Of a stretch of DNA of 64,000 nt, positions 10,351 through 21,149 are shown one piece after another. How positions within the stretch are numbered: position 1 is the first letter of the stretch; the number at the start of each line of letters is the position of its first letter. A program made the translations under genes and the position numbers. The stretch spans positions 105,001-169,000 of the forward strand of contig CAUYUJ010019253.1 of the NCBI GenBank assembly GCA_963575745.1. The letters are read 5' to 3'. This DNA comes from Prorocentrum cordatum (lineage: Eukaryota > Sar > Dinophyceae > Prorocentrales > Prorocentraceae). The notes under the pieces were generated by a model. That model ran no database searches, was not told the origin of the DNA, and saw only the letters and a program-made list of their open reading frames with translations.

Positions 10351-10885
10351 CACGCGCGCGGAGCCACAGGTCCGCTACGACACGCGTCCGCGGATAGAGA
10401 AAATCAGCGCCATGGTAAGGGATGGGAGGGAGGGGTAGGATGTCAGATGTTGACGCGAGCGCACCTAACTTGCCCGACCCCCCTCGTCGCGTGGCCGATC
10501 TCTGTCAACGAAGGATTTCCCTTCGGTGAGGGGCTTGCCCCTCTCCCTGCCGCACGTCGCAGCCAACCCCCCCTCGCCTGTGGACTGGACGTGGCTGGCA
10601 ATCATGGCGAAGAGGCCGCCACGGACCAACCGCGGACGAGGCATGCGGTCAGACCGAGATTTGAGATCGAGGTCGACTCGGAGAAGGCATCCTAACGTTC
10701 TTCGTGTCTGTTGGATGCTCTCGTGCATCCTGGGGGGTTACCCTCGAATGCTCCTCAGTCTGGCCAGCGGAGGGCCTCATGTTCTTGAAGGATGTTCTTC
10801 TGCCCCAAGTCCGATCGTAGATGAGATCCCGTGCTGGGTGGCGACGAGAGCCCTCCAGGACGAGCTGCGGCATCGGTGCCTTTAT
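10351..10885. other. No recognisable gene
   Basis: 10395-10450 (CGCCATGG..AAGGG.TGGGAGGGAGGG) is repeated at 12440-12495. Frames of mixed composition at 10465-10870 show no motif. Confidence 0.4.
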
Positions 10886-11060
10886 TATCTCCCCCTTGTC
10901 TCCCCCCGTTCCTCCCTTGTCTCCCCCCCTCCCCTCCCCCCCCTCCCCTCCCCCCTCCCCTCCCCCCCCCCCTTCCTCCCCCCCTTGTCTCCCCCCGTTC
11001 CTCCCCCCTTGCCTCCCCCTGTTCCTCCCCCTCCCCTCCCCCCCCCTCCCTCCTGGGGCA
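10886..11060. repeat. CCCCTCC / CCTTGTCT pyrimidine tract
   Basis: Poly-pyrimidine minisatellite of CCCCTCCCC and CCTTGTCTCCCCC words. Confidence 0.85.
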
Positions 11061-11235
11061 GACGACCGGGGCGGACAGACCAAGCGCGGGCGTCACACGC
11101 ATTCGCAGTGGAGCCTCGTCGAAGACATGGACGACCCGAGGCCCCGGATACGTGTGCGTATTGCCCTCCCCTGATCTATTCGCCCTCATCCCAAACATCC
11201 GCCGTCTCGACTCGTCCGAGACGCGGGCTCCCGAC

Positions 11236-11370
11236 CTCCCGACCATTTCCCCGGGACTGGGTGTTCGGCCCGAGCCGCTTTTTGATGACCCCGAGGCCCG
11301 GCGAGCCCCGAGGGGCCGAAAACGACAAAACATATCCGCCTCGAGACGCCCGATGTCTGGGCTTGTCGCT
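11236..11370 (+). repeat. Hairpin-ended dispersed repeat A, copy 5 (decayed)
   Basis: Recognisable interior (TTCCCCGGGACTGGG, GAGCCGCTTTTTGATGAC, GAGGCCCGGCGAGC) but both end hairpins are lost. Confidence 0.6.
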
Positions 11371-11607
11371 TCCGACCCTCCCCCCCCCCCCTGCCTACCC
11401 CCCCTTCAGGGGCGCGCTCCAGATGCTGCTAGCGCAGACGCAGGCCCCGGCGACGAACACTACGAGGCCAGCGGCCTTGATCCTCGCGCGGGCAGGGGGA
11501 GCCGCGGGCCGCGCGCGGCGCGGGGAAGGCAAGGCGGGTCTGGCAGATGCTCCCCCGGTCAGGACAGGTGTCGGGGAGGCAAGGAACTTGCACGACATCG
11601 GGGTGGA

Positions 11608-11800
11608 CCTCATCCTCCTCCTCCTGCTCCTCCTCCTCCTCCTCCTCCTCCTCCTCCTACTCCTTCTCCTTCTCCCTGTCCCTCTCCCTCTCGCTCTTCC
11701 CTCTCCTTCTCCCTCTCCCTCGCCCTCTCCTCCTCTCCTCTTCTCTCCCTCCTCCTCTCCTCTTCTCTCCCTCCTCCTACGCTGCCACCTCTTCCTCCTC
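11608..11800. repeat. CTC/CTT pyrimidine microsatellite
   Basis: (CTC)n followed by CCCTCTCC and TCTTCTCTCCCTC words. Confidence 0.88.
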
Positions 11801-11827
11801 CTCCGCCGCCTGCTCCATCCAATCACA

Positions 11828-11990
11828 CAATTTGAATACTACTCTCCTCTCTCCCCCGAAGGCCCGAGGTCGTAGCCCGCTCCCCTCCGCGTATTGTTTT
11901 TGAACCATGGGATTCCCCCGAAGGTGGTGGATTATATGATGTTGTCCACTCCGAACGCCTTCGTTTTTTTGCTGTTTTTCCAAAATGGCG
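11828..11990 (+). repeat. Dispersed repeat C, copy 2
   Basis: Counterpart of 9160-9320. Sequence from here to 12420 continues with repeated GCTCTCGCT/GCTCCCGCT words but no gene is supported. Confidence 0.6.
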
Positions 11991-12974
11991 CTCCCGCTAC
12001 AACGTTGGCTCCATTATCTGGCTCTCGCTCCTTCCAGATCATACTCCCGCTGCAAAACTGACCTGTTTTTTGGTGCAGATATGTCAAACTGTGTTCCCGC
12101 TATTACACCGCTGGCTCTCAATTTACGCTTGCACTCTTTCCGAACCGTCTCTTTACATGTTCCGTCTTGCGTCATGTCTGGTTTCCCTCAGAACATGTTG
12201 TCTAAATGAACCGCTTTCTCGACCAACGCTGGCTCTTTCTTTAACATCCGGTGTTTCTAGACCGTCCATTTGCAATTCCCGACCTGCGTCATGTCTGGCT
12301 TCCCTCAGAACCTGTTGTCGAACAAGAATAGTGCCCTCGACCCGACGACGCTAAACCGTGCTCTTCTACGCCGTGCTCTACCATGCATCTCGCACCCTCT
12401 CGGGATCACTGCCCTGCTCGACGTCCGACGGTGCGAACCAGAGGGGAGGCCCACGCCATGGCAAGGGCTGGGAGGGAGGGACAGGACGTCAGATAAGGCG
12501 CTTGCACCGTTCCTCCTCTCCCCTCCCCCCCCCTCGGCCAAAGGCAGGAACAGGGCACGGGCAGCGTCGGCGGGAGCTCTGTCCCACGCCGAGCTGCAGC
12601 CATTCTTTTTTGTTTGGGGGGGGGGGAAGGGCAAGACGCGTACACGTCGTTCACTTCTAGTCGTGCTCACTTCTAATTGTGCTCGTTTTCATCTGTTCCT
12701 GGCCCCTGGTGTGGCCAGGAAGAGGCCCAGGATAGCACAACCAGAGACGAAAGGATCCTGGCCCCCCCAAAAAAAATCAAAGAACCTCCGAAGAATCGGA
12801 AACGAACAACGTGAATCTGTGACGCGCCGCCGCGGGGGACCCGTCAGCGCTGCTGCTGCTGCGTATAGAGCCCGGAAGCCCTCCGGGCAGCACGCCAGGG
12901 AGGAGCACAACACGCCGCCTCGGCTCCCGGCGGCGGCGCGCCACTGCTGCGCTCCCTTTCTCTGGGGGGCCACA
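11991..12974. other. No recognisable gene
   Basis: Mixed sequence with a second copy (12440-12495) of the 10395 word. A minus-strand frame at 12689-12973 has a locally protein-like stretch (GFRALYAAAAALTG) but no family match that I can name. Confidence 0.4.
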
Positions 12975-12986
12975 TGCGAACCCTAC

Positions 12987-13091
12987 CCCCTCCTCCTCCT
13001 CCTCCTCCTCCTCCTCCTCCTCCTCCTCCTCCTCTCCTCCTGCTCCTCCTCCTGCTCTCCTCCTCTCTCCCTCCTCCTCCTCCATCTCGTC

Positions 13092-13132
<41 letters not shown>

Positions 13133-13200
13133 TCCTCCTCCTCCTCCTCCTCCTCCTCCTCCTCCTCCTCCTCCTCCTCCTCCTCCTCCTCCTCCTCCCC
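12987..13200. repeat. (CCT)n / (CGTCCT)n microsatellite
   Basis: Two long CCT runs separated by (GTCCTC)n. It lies immediately upstream of LINE-1. Confidence 0.93.
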
Positions 13201-13336
13201 CCTCAAGCAACTTGGGCCCGAGCATTTTGCTGGGACCGACTCCAGTACCTGCGCGTAGGTGCTTGGGGCACACCAGTCTCGCACAATCTTGTTGAACACG
13301 TGCCAACTGGTGACCAAATCTGGAGTTCAAAGAGCA

Positions 13337-14484
13337 ATGGCGGGAGGACCGAACATGGCCACAGGATGGTCCAAGTGCCATCACTGCAATCGTTGCGAAT
13401 GGAACAGCATCCTGAAGTCCAATAATTTCCAGTGCAGCAGGTGCCACATGAAAGTCAAGCTGCACAAGCCCACGAAGTCGGACAGTGATGCCAAAACTAG
13501 AGCTGGCCATGTTCAGGATCCCCAAGGCACCCAGGCCAAGCCCGTCACCGAGATGGAGGCGCTGAAGCTCACCATCCAGACCACGACGGACGTCGCGCTG
13601 AAGGATACCCTCCAGCAGAAGCTCACGGCCATTCAGAACAGCCAGGCCTCAGAGGGCTCGGCTGCATCGGTGGGCGCGGCAGAGACGTTACGCAAAGCAG
13701 TGGGAGCCTGGAAAGACGCAGATTTCAAGCATGGACAAGCAGTAGCAAATGTAGTACGATTACGTGATTCCCTGGCAACGGCCGAGGCAAAGGAAAGGCG
13801 GCAGCCGAAACCTTAGCCCAGGCCACCCTGGTCAAGCAGCAAGCGACGGCAGCCCTGGCAAAGATCGAGGGCATCACGACGCCAAGCAGCCAGAACCAGA
13901 AGGACTCGGAGGTCAAGAAAGAAGGAGAGTACAACCCTAACTTCCAGATCACGTGGGACGAGAGCATGTTCACAGACCTGGACACAAAGGAGTACGAGCA
14001 AGAGGAGAAGGACATACTGATTGCCATACAAGCCGAGCTGACAACCTTCCGCACCAAGGTGCAGGGCTACAACTCGGAGGTCGAGAAGTGGCTCACTGAG
14101 AGTGCGGAGCTTCGTCAGAAGGCCCAGGACCGCGCTGCCAAGAAGCGCAAGGCCACTGGCGGCGCCCCCGAGCAGGACCCAGGAGCCTCGCCCGAGAGGG
14201 CTGGAGGCGGAGCGGCGCAGACGGCCCCTCCCACGGAGGCTGCCGACGCGCCAGCGACTGGGTCCAGCCAGGCGGCGGACGCCGCCATGAAGGCGCCGCC
14301 CGATGAGGCCACGGCTGAGGAGGCAGCGCAGAAGGAGCAGATAAAGCAGACGGCGCAGAAGTTGTCGGAGGCAAAGTTCGCAGCCCAAGTCCAAGCCCGC
14401 GGAGCCCGTGGAAAAGGTCAAAACCAGAGCACCATGGGCAGCGGCAAGGGCAAGGGCTTGACGGGCCAGCAGGCGCCGTATTGA
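13337..14484 (+). pseudogene. LINE-1 ORF1: zinc-ribbon, coiled-coil nucleic-acid-binding protein
   Basis: The start at 13337 (MAGGPNMATGW) is preferred over 13259 because it sits just before the conserved zinc ribbon. The N-terminus has C-H-H-C-x2-C...C-x2-C (KCHHCNRC..., QCSRCH), a plausible RNA- or DNA-binding ribbon. The following Ala/Gln/Glu/Lys-rich part (AETLRKAVGAWKDADFK; LAQATLVKQQATAAL) looks coiled-coil. The frame shifts near 13795 from frame 2 to frame 1, where KAAAETLAQATLVKQQ continues the protein. The C-terminus is Ala/Pro/Glu-rich and ends at TGA 14482-14484. The LINE-2 ORF1 in this window has the same architecture (Cys ribbon, coiled coil, low-complexity tail). The likely role is RNP formation with the element RNA. 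Confidence 0.75.
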
Positions 14485-16124
14485 AAGGATGACGCGGAGA
14501 GCAGCGAGAGTCAGCCTCGGCAGGCATCAGAGTCTCAGGGAGAGACTCCAGGGTCGAAGCCAGCCAACGAGGAGAAGACCAGCAAGCTGTTCTTCGCGAA
14601 TGTCACCGCCATGGGGGATAAATGCTGGAGATTCATTGAATCAAATAAGGCATCGTATCAATTCTTCGGTCTAGCCGAAACGCATGTTGGAGCAAGTGAG
14701 GTTCGCAAGTGGGACACCAGCGCCCGCAAGAGTAGCCTCCGCCTGTTAGCCAACAAAGCACGCTCGACCAATAAAGTAGTTTGCAAGGGTGATCCAGCAA
14801 AGCCAACGAGGGGGGCGAGTGGGTACTCGCCCACGGCCACCTTCAGTGCAGTCAGTTAGCAGCTCCCGAAGGCGCCAAGGCCCTCCAGGCCAAGGGCCAG
14901 GCGTGTTGGGACGGTTTCATGCCAGTAGTAATTAAGTTTCAAGGTTTTGTGCTCGTTTGGGTTATTTTTTTTAATGCGTACCCGTCGATAAAAATGACTG
15001 GCACAAACCTGTCGCGGTTTCACCACCTTGGAGCGTTGTTGAATTCTCCCAGGGTGCCGTGGATCGTAGCAGGCGGCTGTAACATGCCAGCGTCAGTACT
15101 TTCTCACTCAGGCCTTTTGACCGCCGTTGGCGGGCAGGTGGTGCAAGCATCAGTCGAGACCACTTGTTCTACGGGAGAAAAAGGGTCCCACAGTGACTAT
15201 TTGGTTTGTAGCCAGTCCGCCAGAGCCCTCATCAACCCTGTCATGCCTGTAGCTCAAGTGCCGTGGAAACCCCACATAGGCCTTTCCGTAGAACTCCGCT
15301 GTGCTGGGGCCCAGTTGGAGACTAGAACCCTTAGATTGCCTGCAAAGCTTCCACAGGAGCCAAGACCAGTTGCCACAGCCGTGCCCTGGTCCAAATCAGC
15401 TCTTGCGAGGTCGAAGCGCCAGCAGAAGCAAGCACGCACCAAGGCCAAGAGGGCCGAGGTGTATTCAGAGTTGTTTGGGGACCGCGTGGAACCCGAATCG
15501 TCAGCCGCGCCTCGCCGAAGAGCTCAGGGTGGCGACGAGGGGAACGCGGCTTTTAATTTTGAATGTGATGAGGATTTCGAAGCATGGCCAGAGGACGACT
15601 GGCTGACGCAGGAAATCTTCGAGGCTGAAGCTGACCTTATAAGTGCCACCCCGACCCCCCCTTTAAGCAGCCAGGCCGACCCCCAGGGAGATATACCAAG
15701 TTTCGAGATCCCTGAGCAGACATGGAGGGAGTGCCACCAGAATGTTGGATTTATTCCTGAAGCTGACTGCCCACCCCCAGGCTACTTTCTCGACTCGGTC
15801 AGTAGCCGTTCTGGCTCAAGCAATCTTGGCTCCATCAGCGCCCACTTCGCCTCGTGGGTCACCGCGTTGGAGGATACGATTTACACTCATCATGCATGTG
15901 GGGCCCCGCCTGGCGCCCGCAGAGCAGAGAGTGCCAGTTTTCACAAGTCAATGGTCCAGCAAGGGGCTTCACTTGGAGAGGCCCAGCCATTTCAAGGCGA
16001 AGTTGCGAACTGGTGGACGCAGGTGAGTACTATCGCAGCGGGCCTACAAAAGCATCGAGAACGACAAAATGGGAAACAAACAAGTCGAGCATGTACTGGA
16101 GTGTTGCAGCAGCTTGGCCAATGA
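14485..16124 (+). pseudogene. LINE-1 ORF2 N-part: APE-type endonuclease
   Basis: The frame that ORF1 ends in stays open after its TGA and reads into the endonuclease, with FFGLAETHV carrying the catalytic Glu (about 14677). A shift near the G6 run at 14810 moves to frame 0 (GGEWVLAHGHLQ). The Asp-Asn motif normally read GGDFN appears as AGGCNMPAS (about 15069), so the expected Asp is missing, and the terminal His motif is WKPHIGLSV (about 15270). A basic, acidic-tailed linker follows (RSKRQQKQARTKAKRAE...). The enzyme would nick target DNA to prime reverse transcription. With the missing Asp and frame breaks this copy is probably inactive. Confidence 0.7.
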
Positions 16125-17537
16125 TATTCCAGACAAAGCTTCGAATATTCTTACAAAGCTGGAACCAACTTTCGATAGTGTGGTCAGAGTTTTGAGAACA
16201 ATCAAAGATCAATCAGATTCAGTGGTCAAAAAAGTTGCAGCCCTCACACGGAAAGCGAGTAAACGGTCCCAAGCTCGAGCTCTCCATGCATCAATGGAAA
16301 AGTTCCGAACGTGGGTAGATTCTCAGGAGGCAATGGGATGTCTGCATACATATATCAAGGAACAGCCGCTGCCGCCGCAAGAGTACGAGACAAGTGACGG
16401 GAAGATCATATCCTCGCCGAAAGAAATGATCGACGCCAAGGTGCCCAAGTGGATAGGTATCTGGGCGCCACCGTTGCTGAGTTATGAAGATTTGGACAGA
16501 GCTTTTGGAGAGGCTCGTACGGCAGCAAACGTCAACCCCTTGTTGCCATTAGAGCCAGATGACATCAGAAGAGCGACAAAAAAATGAGGCCTAATGTAGG
16601 CCAAGGAGTTGACAGATTATCACCGACGGACATTGAAAGACAATCAAATACAGCCTTGGAAGAGCTTTCTGAATTGCATCAGTCAATTGAATCCAATTTG
16701 TGTTGGCCTGTACAAACTCAGTTGGTGATTGGACATATGACACCAAAACATCGTGGAGATGGTGACAGAGTGATAGGATTAATGTCAATGCTGAGCAGAG
16801 TGTGGCCGCAAGCTCGGGACTCACACGTAGCTGAGTGGTCAACGGCAACGGCCCCCAAGTGGGGCGCTGCAGTGGAGGGCAATGCAGCCCTTAGAGAAGC
16901 ATTCGTAAGAGTATTGGACGAGGAGTTAGCTGGAATTTTGAACACGCCCCTCGGACACGGACTCATGGATATAAAAGGATTCTATGACACAATAACGTGG
17001 TGTAGACTAATAACTTGTGCATTAAGGCTGGGGTTCCCTGCCCGGATCCTCTATCTGGAACGATTAAGTTGTGCAGCGCCGAGAACGCTCCGACAATCAG
17101 GAGCATTCTCAGAACCCTTCAGCCCAACACAGTCAGTGGTGCAAGGATGTAGAGGAGGAGCGAGAGTTGCAAGAGCAATGGTTTACTTCATATTGGAAAC
17201 AGTAACTGTTGCGCATCCAAACTTCACGCACAGAATATGGATTGACGACTTGAGCCAAAGCACAAAAGGATCCAGAGACATGAGTAGAAAGCAATTGGTG
17301 CAAGTACTGGTGGACACATGCGATGGATTGAAAAAGCAAAAGCTCAAAGTGGCAACAAAAAGTGCTGTGCTGTGTACTTTCATGGATGACGCCAAATATG
17401 TAGCACGGAAGGTTCGACATGCAGGATATCCACTGGAGGCCTTATCCCAAGTGTCATACTTGGGGGCGGATTTATCAGGGGGACGTCGTCACGGTCGAGC
17501 GGTCAAACGTAAAAGGATGAACAAGCGGGTGTTATGA
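16069..17537 (+). pseudogene. LINE-1 ORF2 middle: linker and reverse transcriptase
   Basis: The linker frame (16069-16587) flows into the RT frame (from 16584) across an A7 run, a one-base frameshift. The RT shows fingers motif PKHRGDGDRVIGLMSMLSRVW (about 16741), motif A LMDIKGFYDTI with catalytic Asp (about 16966), motif B VVQGCRGGARVA (about 17138), and motif C WIDDLSQ (about 17236) in place of the commoner F/YADD. It copies element RNA at the nicked target. The frame ends at 17537, but MNKAGVMSAKI can be read in frame 2 across 17515-17545, so the protein originally continued into the next segment. Confidence 0.85.
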
Positions 17538-17542
17538 GTGCA

Positions 17543-17565
17543 AAAATATAAAAAAAAAAAAAAAA
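17543..17565 (+). repeat. A-rich run inside LINE-1
   Basis: ATATA followed by about 17 A, between RT and the C-terminal domain, at the point where the frame is lost. Confidence 0.85.
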
Positions 17566-17596
17566 GCTTGCTGCCGCCACCCGCCGATACAAACCA

Positions 17597-19693
17597 ATGA
17601 TCAGACTTGAAAAGCAGGGAGCGTATGCAGCAGGGTCGTATGCACATCAATTGCACGGATGTTTCGGACAGCAGCTGCAAACGTTCAGAACGCGTCTGGG
17701 GGCCATCAGCGCAGCCCCCACGTCAGGAAGGTGCCTGGCAACATTATTGGCGTTAATGTGTCCCGATTCAGATCTTGGAGTAAAAATGCCAGCAGAGTGC
17801 CTTCAGCTATGGTTCAGAATGTGGGCGTTTGAAGGGAAATCAATGCAGCCAGCGGTCAAAAAAGTACGGAGTGCAACTGTTGAACGGCTTGTTGCCCTGC
17901 AGCCAGGTCAAAGACATCGCCACATACGAGGACCCCTGACAGCTGTAATCACCTATTTACTTGAAACGGGGTGGACACCCACCTCAGCCGAGTCATGGGA
18001 TAGGAAGCCCAGACCCGATGGAGAAATAATAGAATGGAATTTCCCACCAGAAGCTTTCACAAAGTTTGCGTCAGTGGATACAGCAGGCGACCTCATTCGG
18101 GAATTCAAAGAGGACCGCCAAAGTATGTATTGGCAACAAGCCAGTAAACACTATTGTGGAGAAGGATTGGAAGAAGGAGCAGATATGTACAGTTATACCC
18201 AGCTTATCAGACAACTCAGAGATGTGCCTCAAGGGCACAGATTGTCGGAGCGAATGGTGGCCATCGCAACGGGGGGAACTTGGCCAAGGCAACGTCGTCA
18301 CAAGTGGGCCCCAACCAAAGTGGATAATCTTTGCCCTCGGTGTAAAAGGTCGCCAGAAACTATGTTTCACAGATGCTGGAGTTGCGATGAAAACAAAAAT
18401 TCAAAAGCGTACACAGTAACAGACGAACTATTGCCAGAAGCGTACAGCCAACACGAAGCCACGCAATGTTTCTGGCTGAGAGGTCTGATACCCAAATCGT
18501 GGACAGCTGTATCGCCGCCGCCGCTTGACTATAACTGGAAATACGGAGGACGACTCAACTCAAGCAAAAAAAAAACGCTCGGAGTCGGATCGCAATCCAG
18601 GCCAGTCTGTGTTGCAGGTGATGTCAGTGGGGGAAAGGACACCATGGACCCCCGCCTTCGTAGGGTAGGAGTGGCCAATGTTCAATTAGACCTCCCAGGG
18701 GACCAAGATGAGCCCTCCAATGAGGCCTTGGACATCTTGGGCGCAATTCATGGGGCCCTCCCAGGGCCGCGCCAGACGGTAGCGAGAGGGGAGCTTGCAG
18801 GACTCCTCTTAGCGTGTCAGGCCTCGGCTGGGCATCTTATATATATTTGCGATAATCTTGGCGTCGCTTCTGGCTTTTATAATAAGAAGTATTTAAACCC
18901 AGAGGGTGAAGATTCCGATCTTTGGGAGAAGCTTGGTCAGGAGTTTCTCCGAGGTCGTGACCCCTCCTGTGTAACAGTGCTGTTTGTGAATTCCCACCTA
19001 GACGGCAAGGCTGTCTTTCAGGGGCTGTTCCCAGAGTGGTTGATTTTAGCCAATGCTGCAGCAGATGCAGCAGCCGAAGTTGCGTCAGAGGAATGCCGAG
19101 TCCCTGCAAATGATAGGCACAGTGTCAATTTAATTGAGAAAAAGGCGTTTCTTGTGCGACACAGATTGTTGCGGGCCACACTTGATGCCACGGAAGTCGA
19201 GAAAGAGATTGCTGCCAGTGAGCGAAGGAGAAATATGGTTGGTCCTGACGCCAGCGTCCTCTCCCCTCCCCCGCCCCCTGGCCAAAAGTCAGCTTCTGTT
19301 TTTTGTACAGAGCATGTCCTCACAGACCGTGGCAATGGATGTCAGAGGTGCGGCAGCACCGCGACCCAGGCTGAGCTCCTTGAGTGGAGAAAGAGCCCAT
19401 GTTTCGAATTAAATAACCTAGGAGGCGTGTTTCGGTCTCTCCCTGAGGAGGCTCGGTTACACCTGGCGGGGGGTTGGGTCCATCAAACGCACCAAATGCA
19501 GTACCATTCGGGATTACAGACCTGGTTTTGCATAAGTTGCGGTTTCTTCGGCCAAGCCCAGCTCGTTAGCTTAGGAAAGGAATGCCCGAATGTAATACCT
19601 AAGCACCGTCAGGAATACCTAAGCCGTATTTCCCGTCATCTTCCTCCGAAGGTTTTAAGCAGGGCTGAGAAGGAGAAGAGGGGCAGGCTTTAG
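17597..19693 (+). CDS. LINE-1 ORF2 C-part: zinc ribbon, RNase H, terminal zinc ribbons
   Basis: An uninterrupted frame of 698 codons; its upstream continuation (KLAAATRRYKPMIR) is separated from RT by an A-rich insertion (17543-17564) containing TAA, so the Met at 17597 is probably not a true start. A zinc ribbon CPRC...HRCWSC lies near residues 248-264. RNase H spans about 335-510: GDVSGG (Asp), TVARGELAGLL (Glu), YICDNLGV (Asp), NSHLDGK and NAAADAAAE (Asp), i.e. all four acidic residues. A terminal pair of CxxC motifs (GCQRCGS, FCISCGFFG) lies at about 580-655. RNase H would remove RNA from the cDNA hybrid. The intact length suggests recent insertion despite the upstream breaks. Confidence 0.8.
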   Translation: MIRLEKQGAYAAGSYAHQLHGCFGQQLQTFRTRLGAISAAPTSGRCLATLLALMCPDSDLGVKMPAECLQLWFRMWAFEGKSMQPAVKKVRSATVERLVALQPGQRHRHIRGPLTAVITYLLETGWTPTSAESWDRKPRPDGEIIEWNFPPEAFTKFASVDTAGDLIREFKEDRQSMYWQQASKHYCGEGLEEGADMYSYTQLIRQLRDVPQGHRLSERMVAIATGGTWPRQRRHKWAPTKVDNLCPRCKRSPETMFHRCWSCDENKNSKAYTVTDELLPEAYSQHEATQCFWLRGLIPKSWTAVSPPPLDYNWKYGGRLNSSKKKTLGVGSQSRPVCVAGDVSGGKDTMDPRLRRVGVANVQLDLPGDQDEPSNEALDILGAIHGALPGPRQTVARGELAGLLLACQASAGHLIYICDNLGVASGFYNKKYLNPEGEDSDLWEKLGQEFLRGRDPSCVTVLFVNSHLDGKAVFQGLFPEWLILANAAADAAAEVASEECRVPANDRHSVNLIEKKAFLVRHRLLRATLDATEVEKEIAASERRRNMVGPDASVLSPPPPPGQKSASVFCTEHVLTDRGNGCQRCGSTATQAELLEWRKSPCFELNNLGGVFRSLPEEARLHLAGGWVHQTHQMQYHSGLQTWFCISCGFFGQAQLVSLGKECPNVIPKHRQEYLSRISRHLPPKVLSRAEKEKRGRL

Positions 19694-19915
19694 GGGGGGG
19701 GGGAGCGGTCGTCCGTCGTGAGCGAGCGAGCGGCGACGGCGCGCGCGCGCGGCGCGCGCGCCGCCCCTCCGTTCACCAACTTCAAGGACGGCGGCCGCCC
19801 CGCGCGCGCGCCCGAAGCGCGCGTGCTGCCCCCCCCCGCCCCCCTCCTTCTGCCCCTGCCTGCTGCTGACAAGACTTAGTCTTTGCCTCACTCACTCACT
19901 CCTCCTCCTCCCCCT
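19694..19915. other. GC-rich downstream flank of LINE-1, no gene
   Basis: G-run, CG-alternating GCGCGC stretches and CTC words. Nothing coding is supported. Confidence 0.5.
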
Positions 19916-20007
19916 CCCCACGATTCCTGAGGGGGAGGGTGGGGTTCACTTCGTTCAGGAGCTTCCGAGCGAGGTGAACCCCACCCTCCCCCTCAGAAAT
20001 CGTGGGG
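19916..20007. repeat. 34-bp near-perfect hairpin, 24-base loop
   Basis: Left arm 19916-19949 and right arm 19974-20007 pair with one mismatch. The inner 23 bp, containing GAGGGGGAGGGTGGGGTT, are perfect. Confidence 0.95.
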
Positions 20008-20464
20008 GGTAGGGGTAGGGTTCGCATGTGGCCCCCTATGTCTCCCTCCCGAGCTCCAAGCTCGCCTCGGCCTCCCCGTACTTGCTCGGTGCAAGCGTGC
20101 AAGACGCCCCGCGAAACGGCCTCCCCCCCACGTCATTTTAGCACGTGCCTCGACGTCTTCCCGCTCTGAATGGTTTTGCGCCATCTGCGGCGGGGAAGGC
20201 CCAGAGCTTCTTCCTTCCCGAGCGGCCTCCCAAAGTCCCGGGACACGTCATCAAGACGTCCGGAGCCCGTCGGAGAAGGCTCCTGCATGGCGCAAGACCA
20301 CCCCTGGACGGCCACAGAAACCCAACGAGAACCCCCCCCCCCTGGCAGCATCACGCTGTCCAGAGTGCCCCAAGTCGGCGGCGAGCGAGGGGGGGAAACG
20401 AAGAGGAGAAGGCCTTCTCAGAAGGCGGCGGGGCTTCTCAGATGCCCTCGCGCCTTCGGAGAAG

Positions 20465-20612
20465 TGTTCTATGGCCTGCGGCATGTGTGCGGCCCAAGGG
20501 GGTCCAGGGACATAATGGAATAAGAAGAGGCGCCATGAAATCCAGGGAGATATCATGGCCCCCGCCATGATATCCACCCCCTCCTAGTCATCGCCCCCCT
20601 CTTTGCCGCCCC
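20465..20612 (+). repeat. Dispersed repeat B, copy 2
   Basis: Counterpart of 6545-6705, again followed by repeat A about 200 bp downstream on the same strand. The intervening 20613-20800 has a mixed-composition minus-strand frame without an identifiable motif. Confidence 0.75.
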
Positions 20613-20808
20613 CAACCAAAGACCCCTCCGGGCGGCACCGGGAACCATCCCACAACGTGGCCCCAGATACTCCCCGAGACAGCCCCATGCGAGCCAGAAG
20701 CGCTGGGTAATCCGCAGGACACTGGCTTGCCAGCACGTTCCCTGTGGAGAGCCCTGAACCCCCGAAGGCCATATGCGGGGCCGACAGAACTCCCGGACCC
20801 AAACCCCC

Positions 20809-20984
20809 GACGTCGTAATTTTTTCATGACGTCGACCCCCAGAGGTCTGGACCCTTTCCCCGGGACCAGTTTTTCATCCTGAGTCGTTTGTTGACGCTCC
20901 CGCGGCCCGGTGAGGACCTCCAGGGAGCGAAAATGATGAAACAACTTCCGTCGTGATTTTTTCACGACGCGAGGGGGTCTGGGG
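20809..20984 (+). repeat. Hairpin-ended dispersed repeat A, copy 6
   Basis: Left hairpin CGACGTCGTAA with TTCATGACGTCG (one mismatch, one G-T), full interior, right hairpin stem CGTCGTGA/TCACGACG perfect. Confidence 0.85.
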
Positions 20985-21149
20985 ACGACGAGCGTGCACC
21001 CCCCAAGGGCTTCTAACAATCGGACTTCGGGTCGCAGAAGTCTGCGCTCGGGGGACGTCTGCCGAGCACCTCACGGAACCCTGGCGGAAGCAATACTGGG
21101 CCCAAGATGGGCCCGGCCAGGATCGGTGATGTGGCCAGTTGGTGAGAGG

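Larger units (their letters stand above)
13211..19693 (+). mobile_element. LINE-1: full-length, frame-broken non-LTR retrotransposon
   Basis: Coding segments in order: zinc-ribbon ORF1, APE-type endonuclease, reverse transcriptase, zinc-ribbon, RNase H and C-terminal zinc-ribbons. This is the domain order of I-group LINEs. There are no LTRs. At least five reading-frame breaks occur (about 13795, TGA at 14482, about 14810, about 16050, 16575, and around 17515-17560), several at homopolymers, so the copy is either decayed or affected by sequencing errors. Ends are inferred: a CCT microsatellite precedes it, and no poly-A or target duplication was found after the last stop at 19691-19693. Confidence 0.85.

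Noticed and set aside
9129-10695. Frames of 347-469 codons rich in T/H/R in the CA/CG tract
   Set aside because: Repeat-driven open frames in all phases, with no motif.
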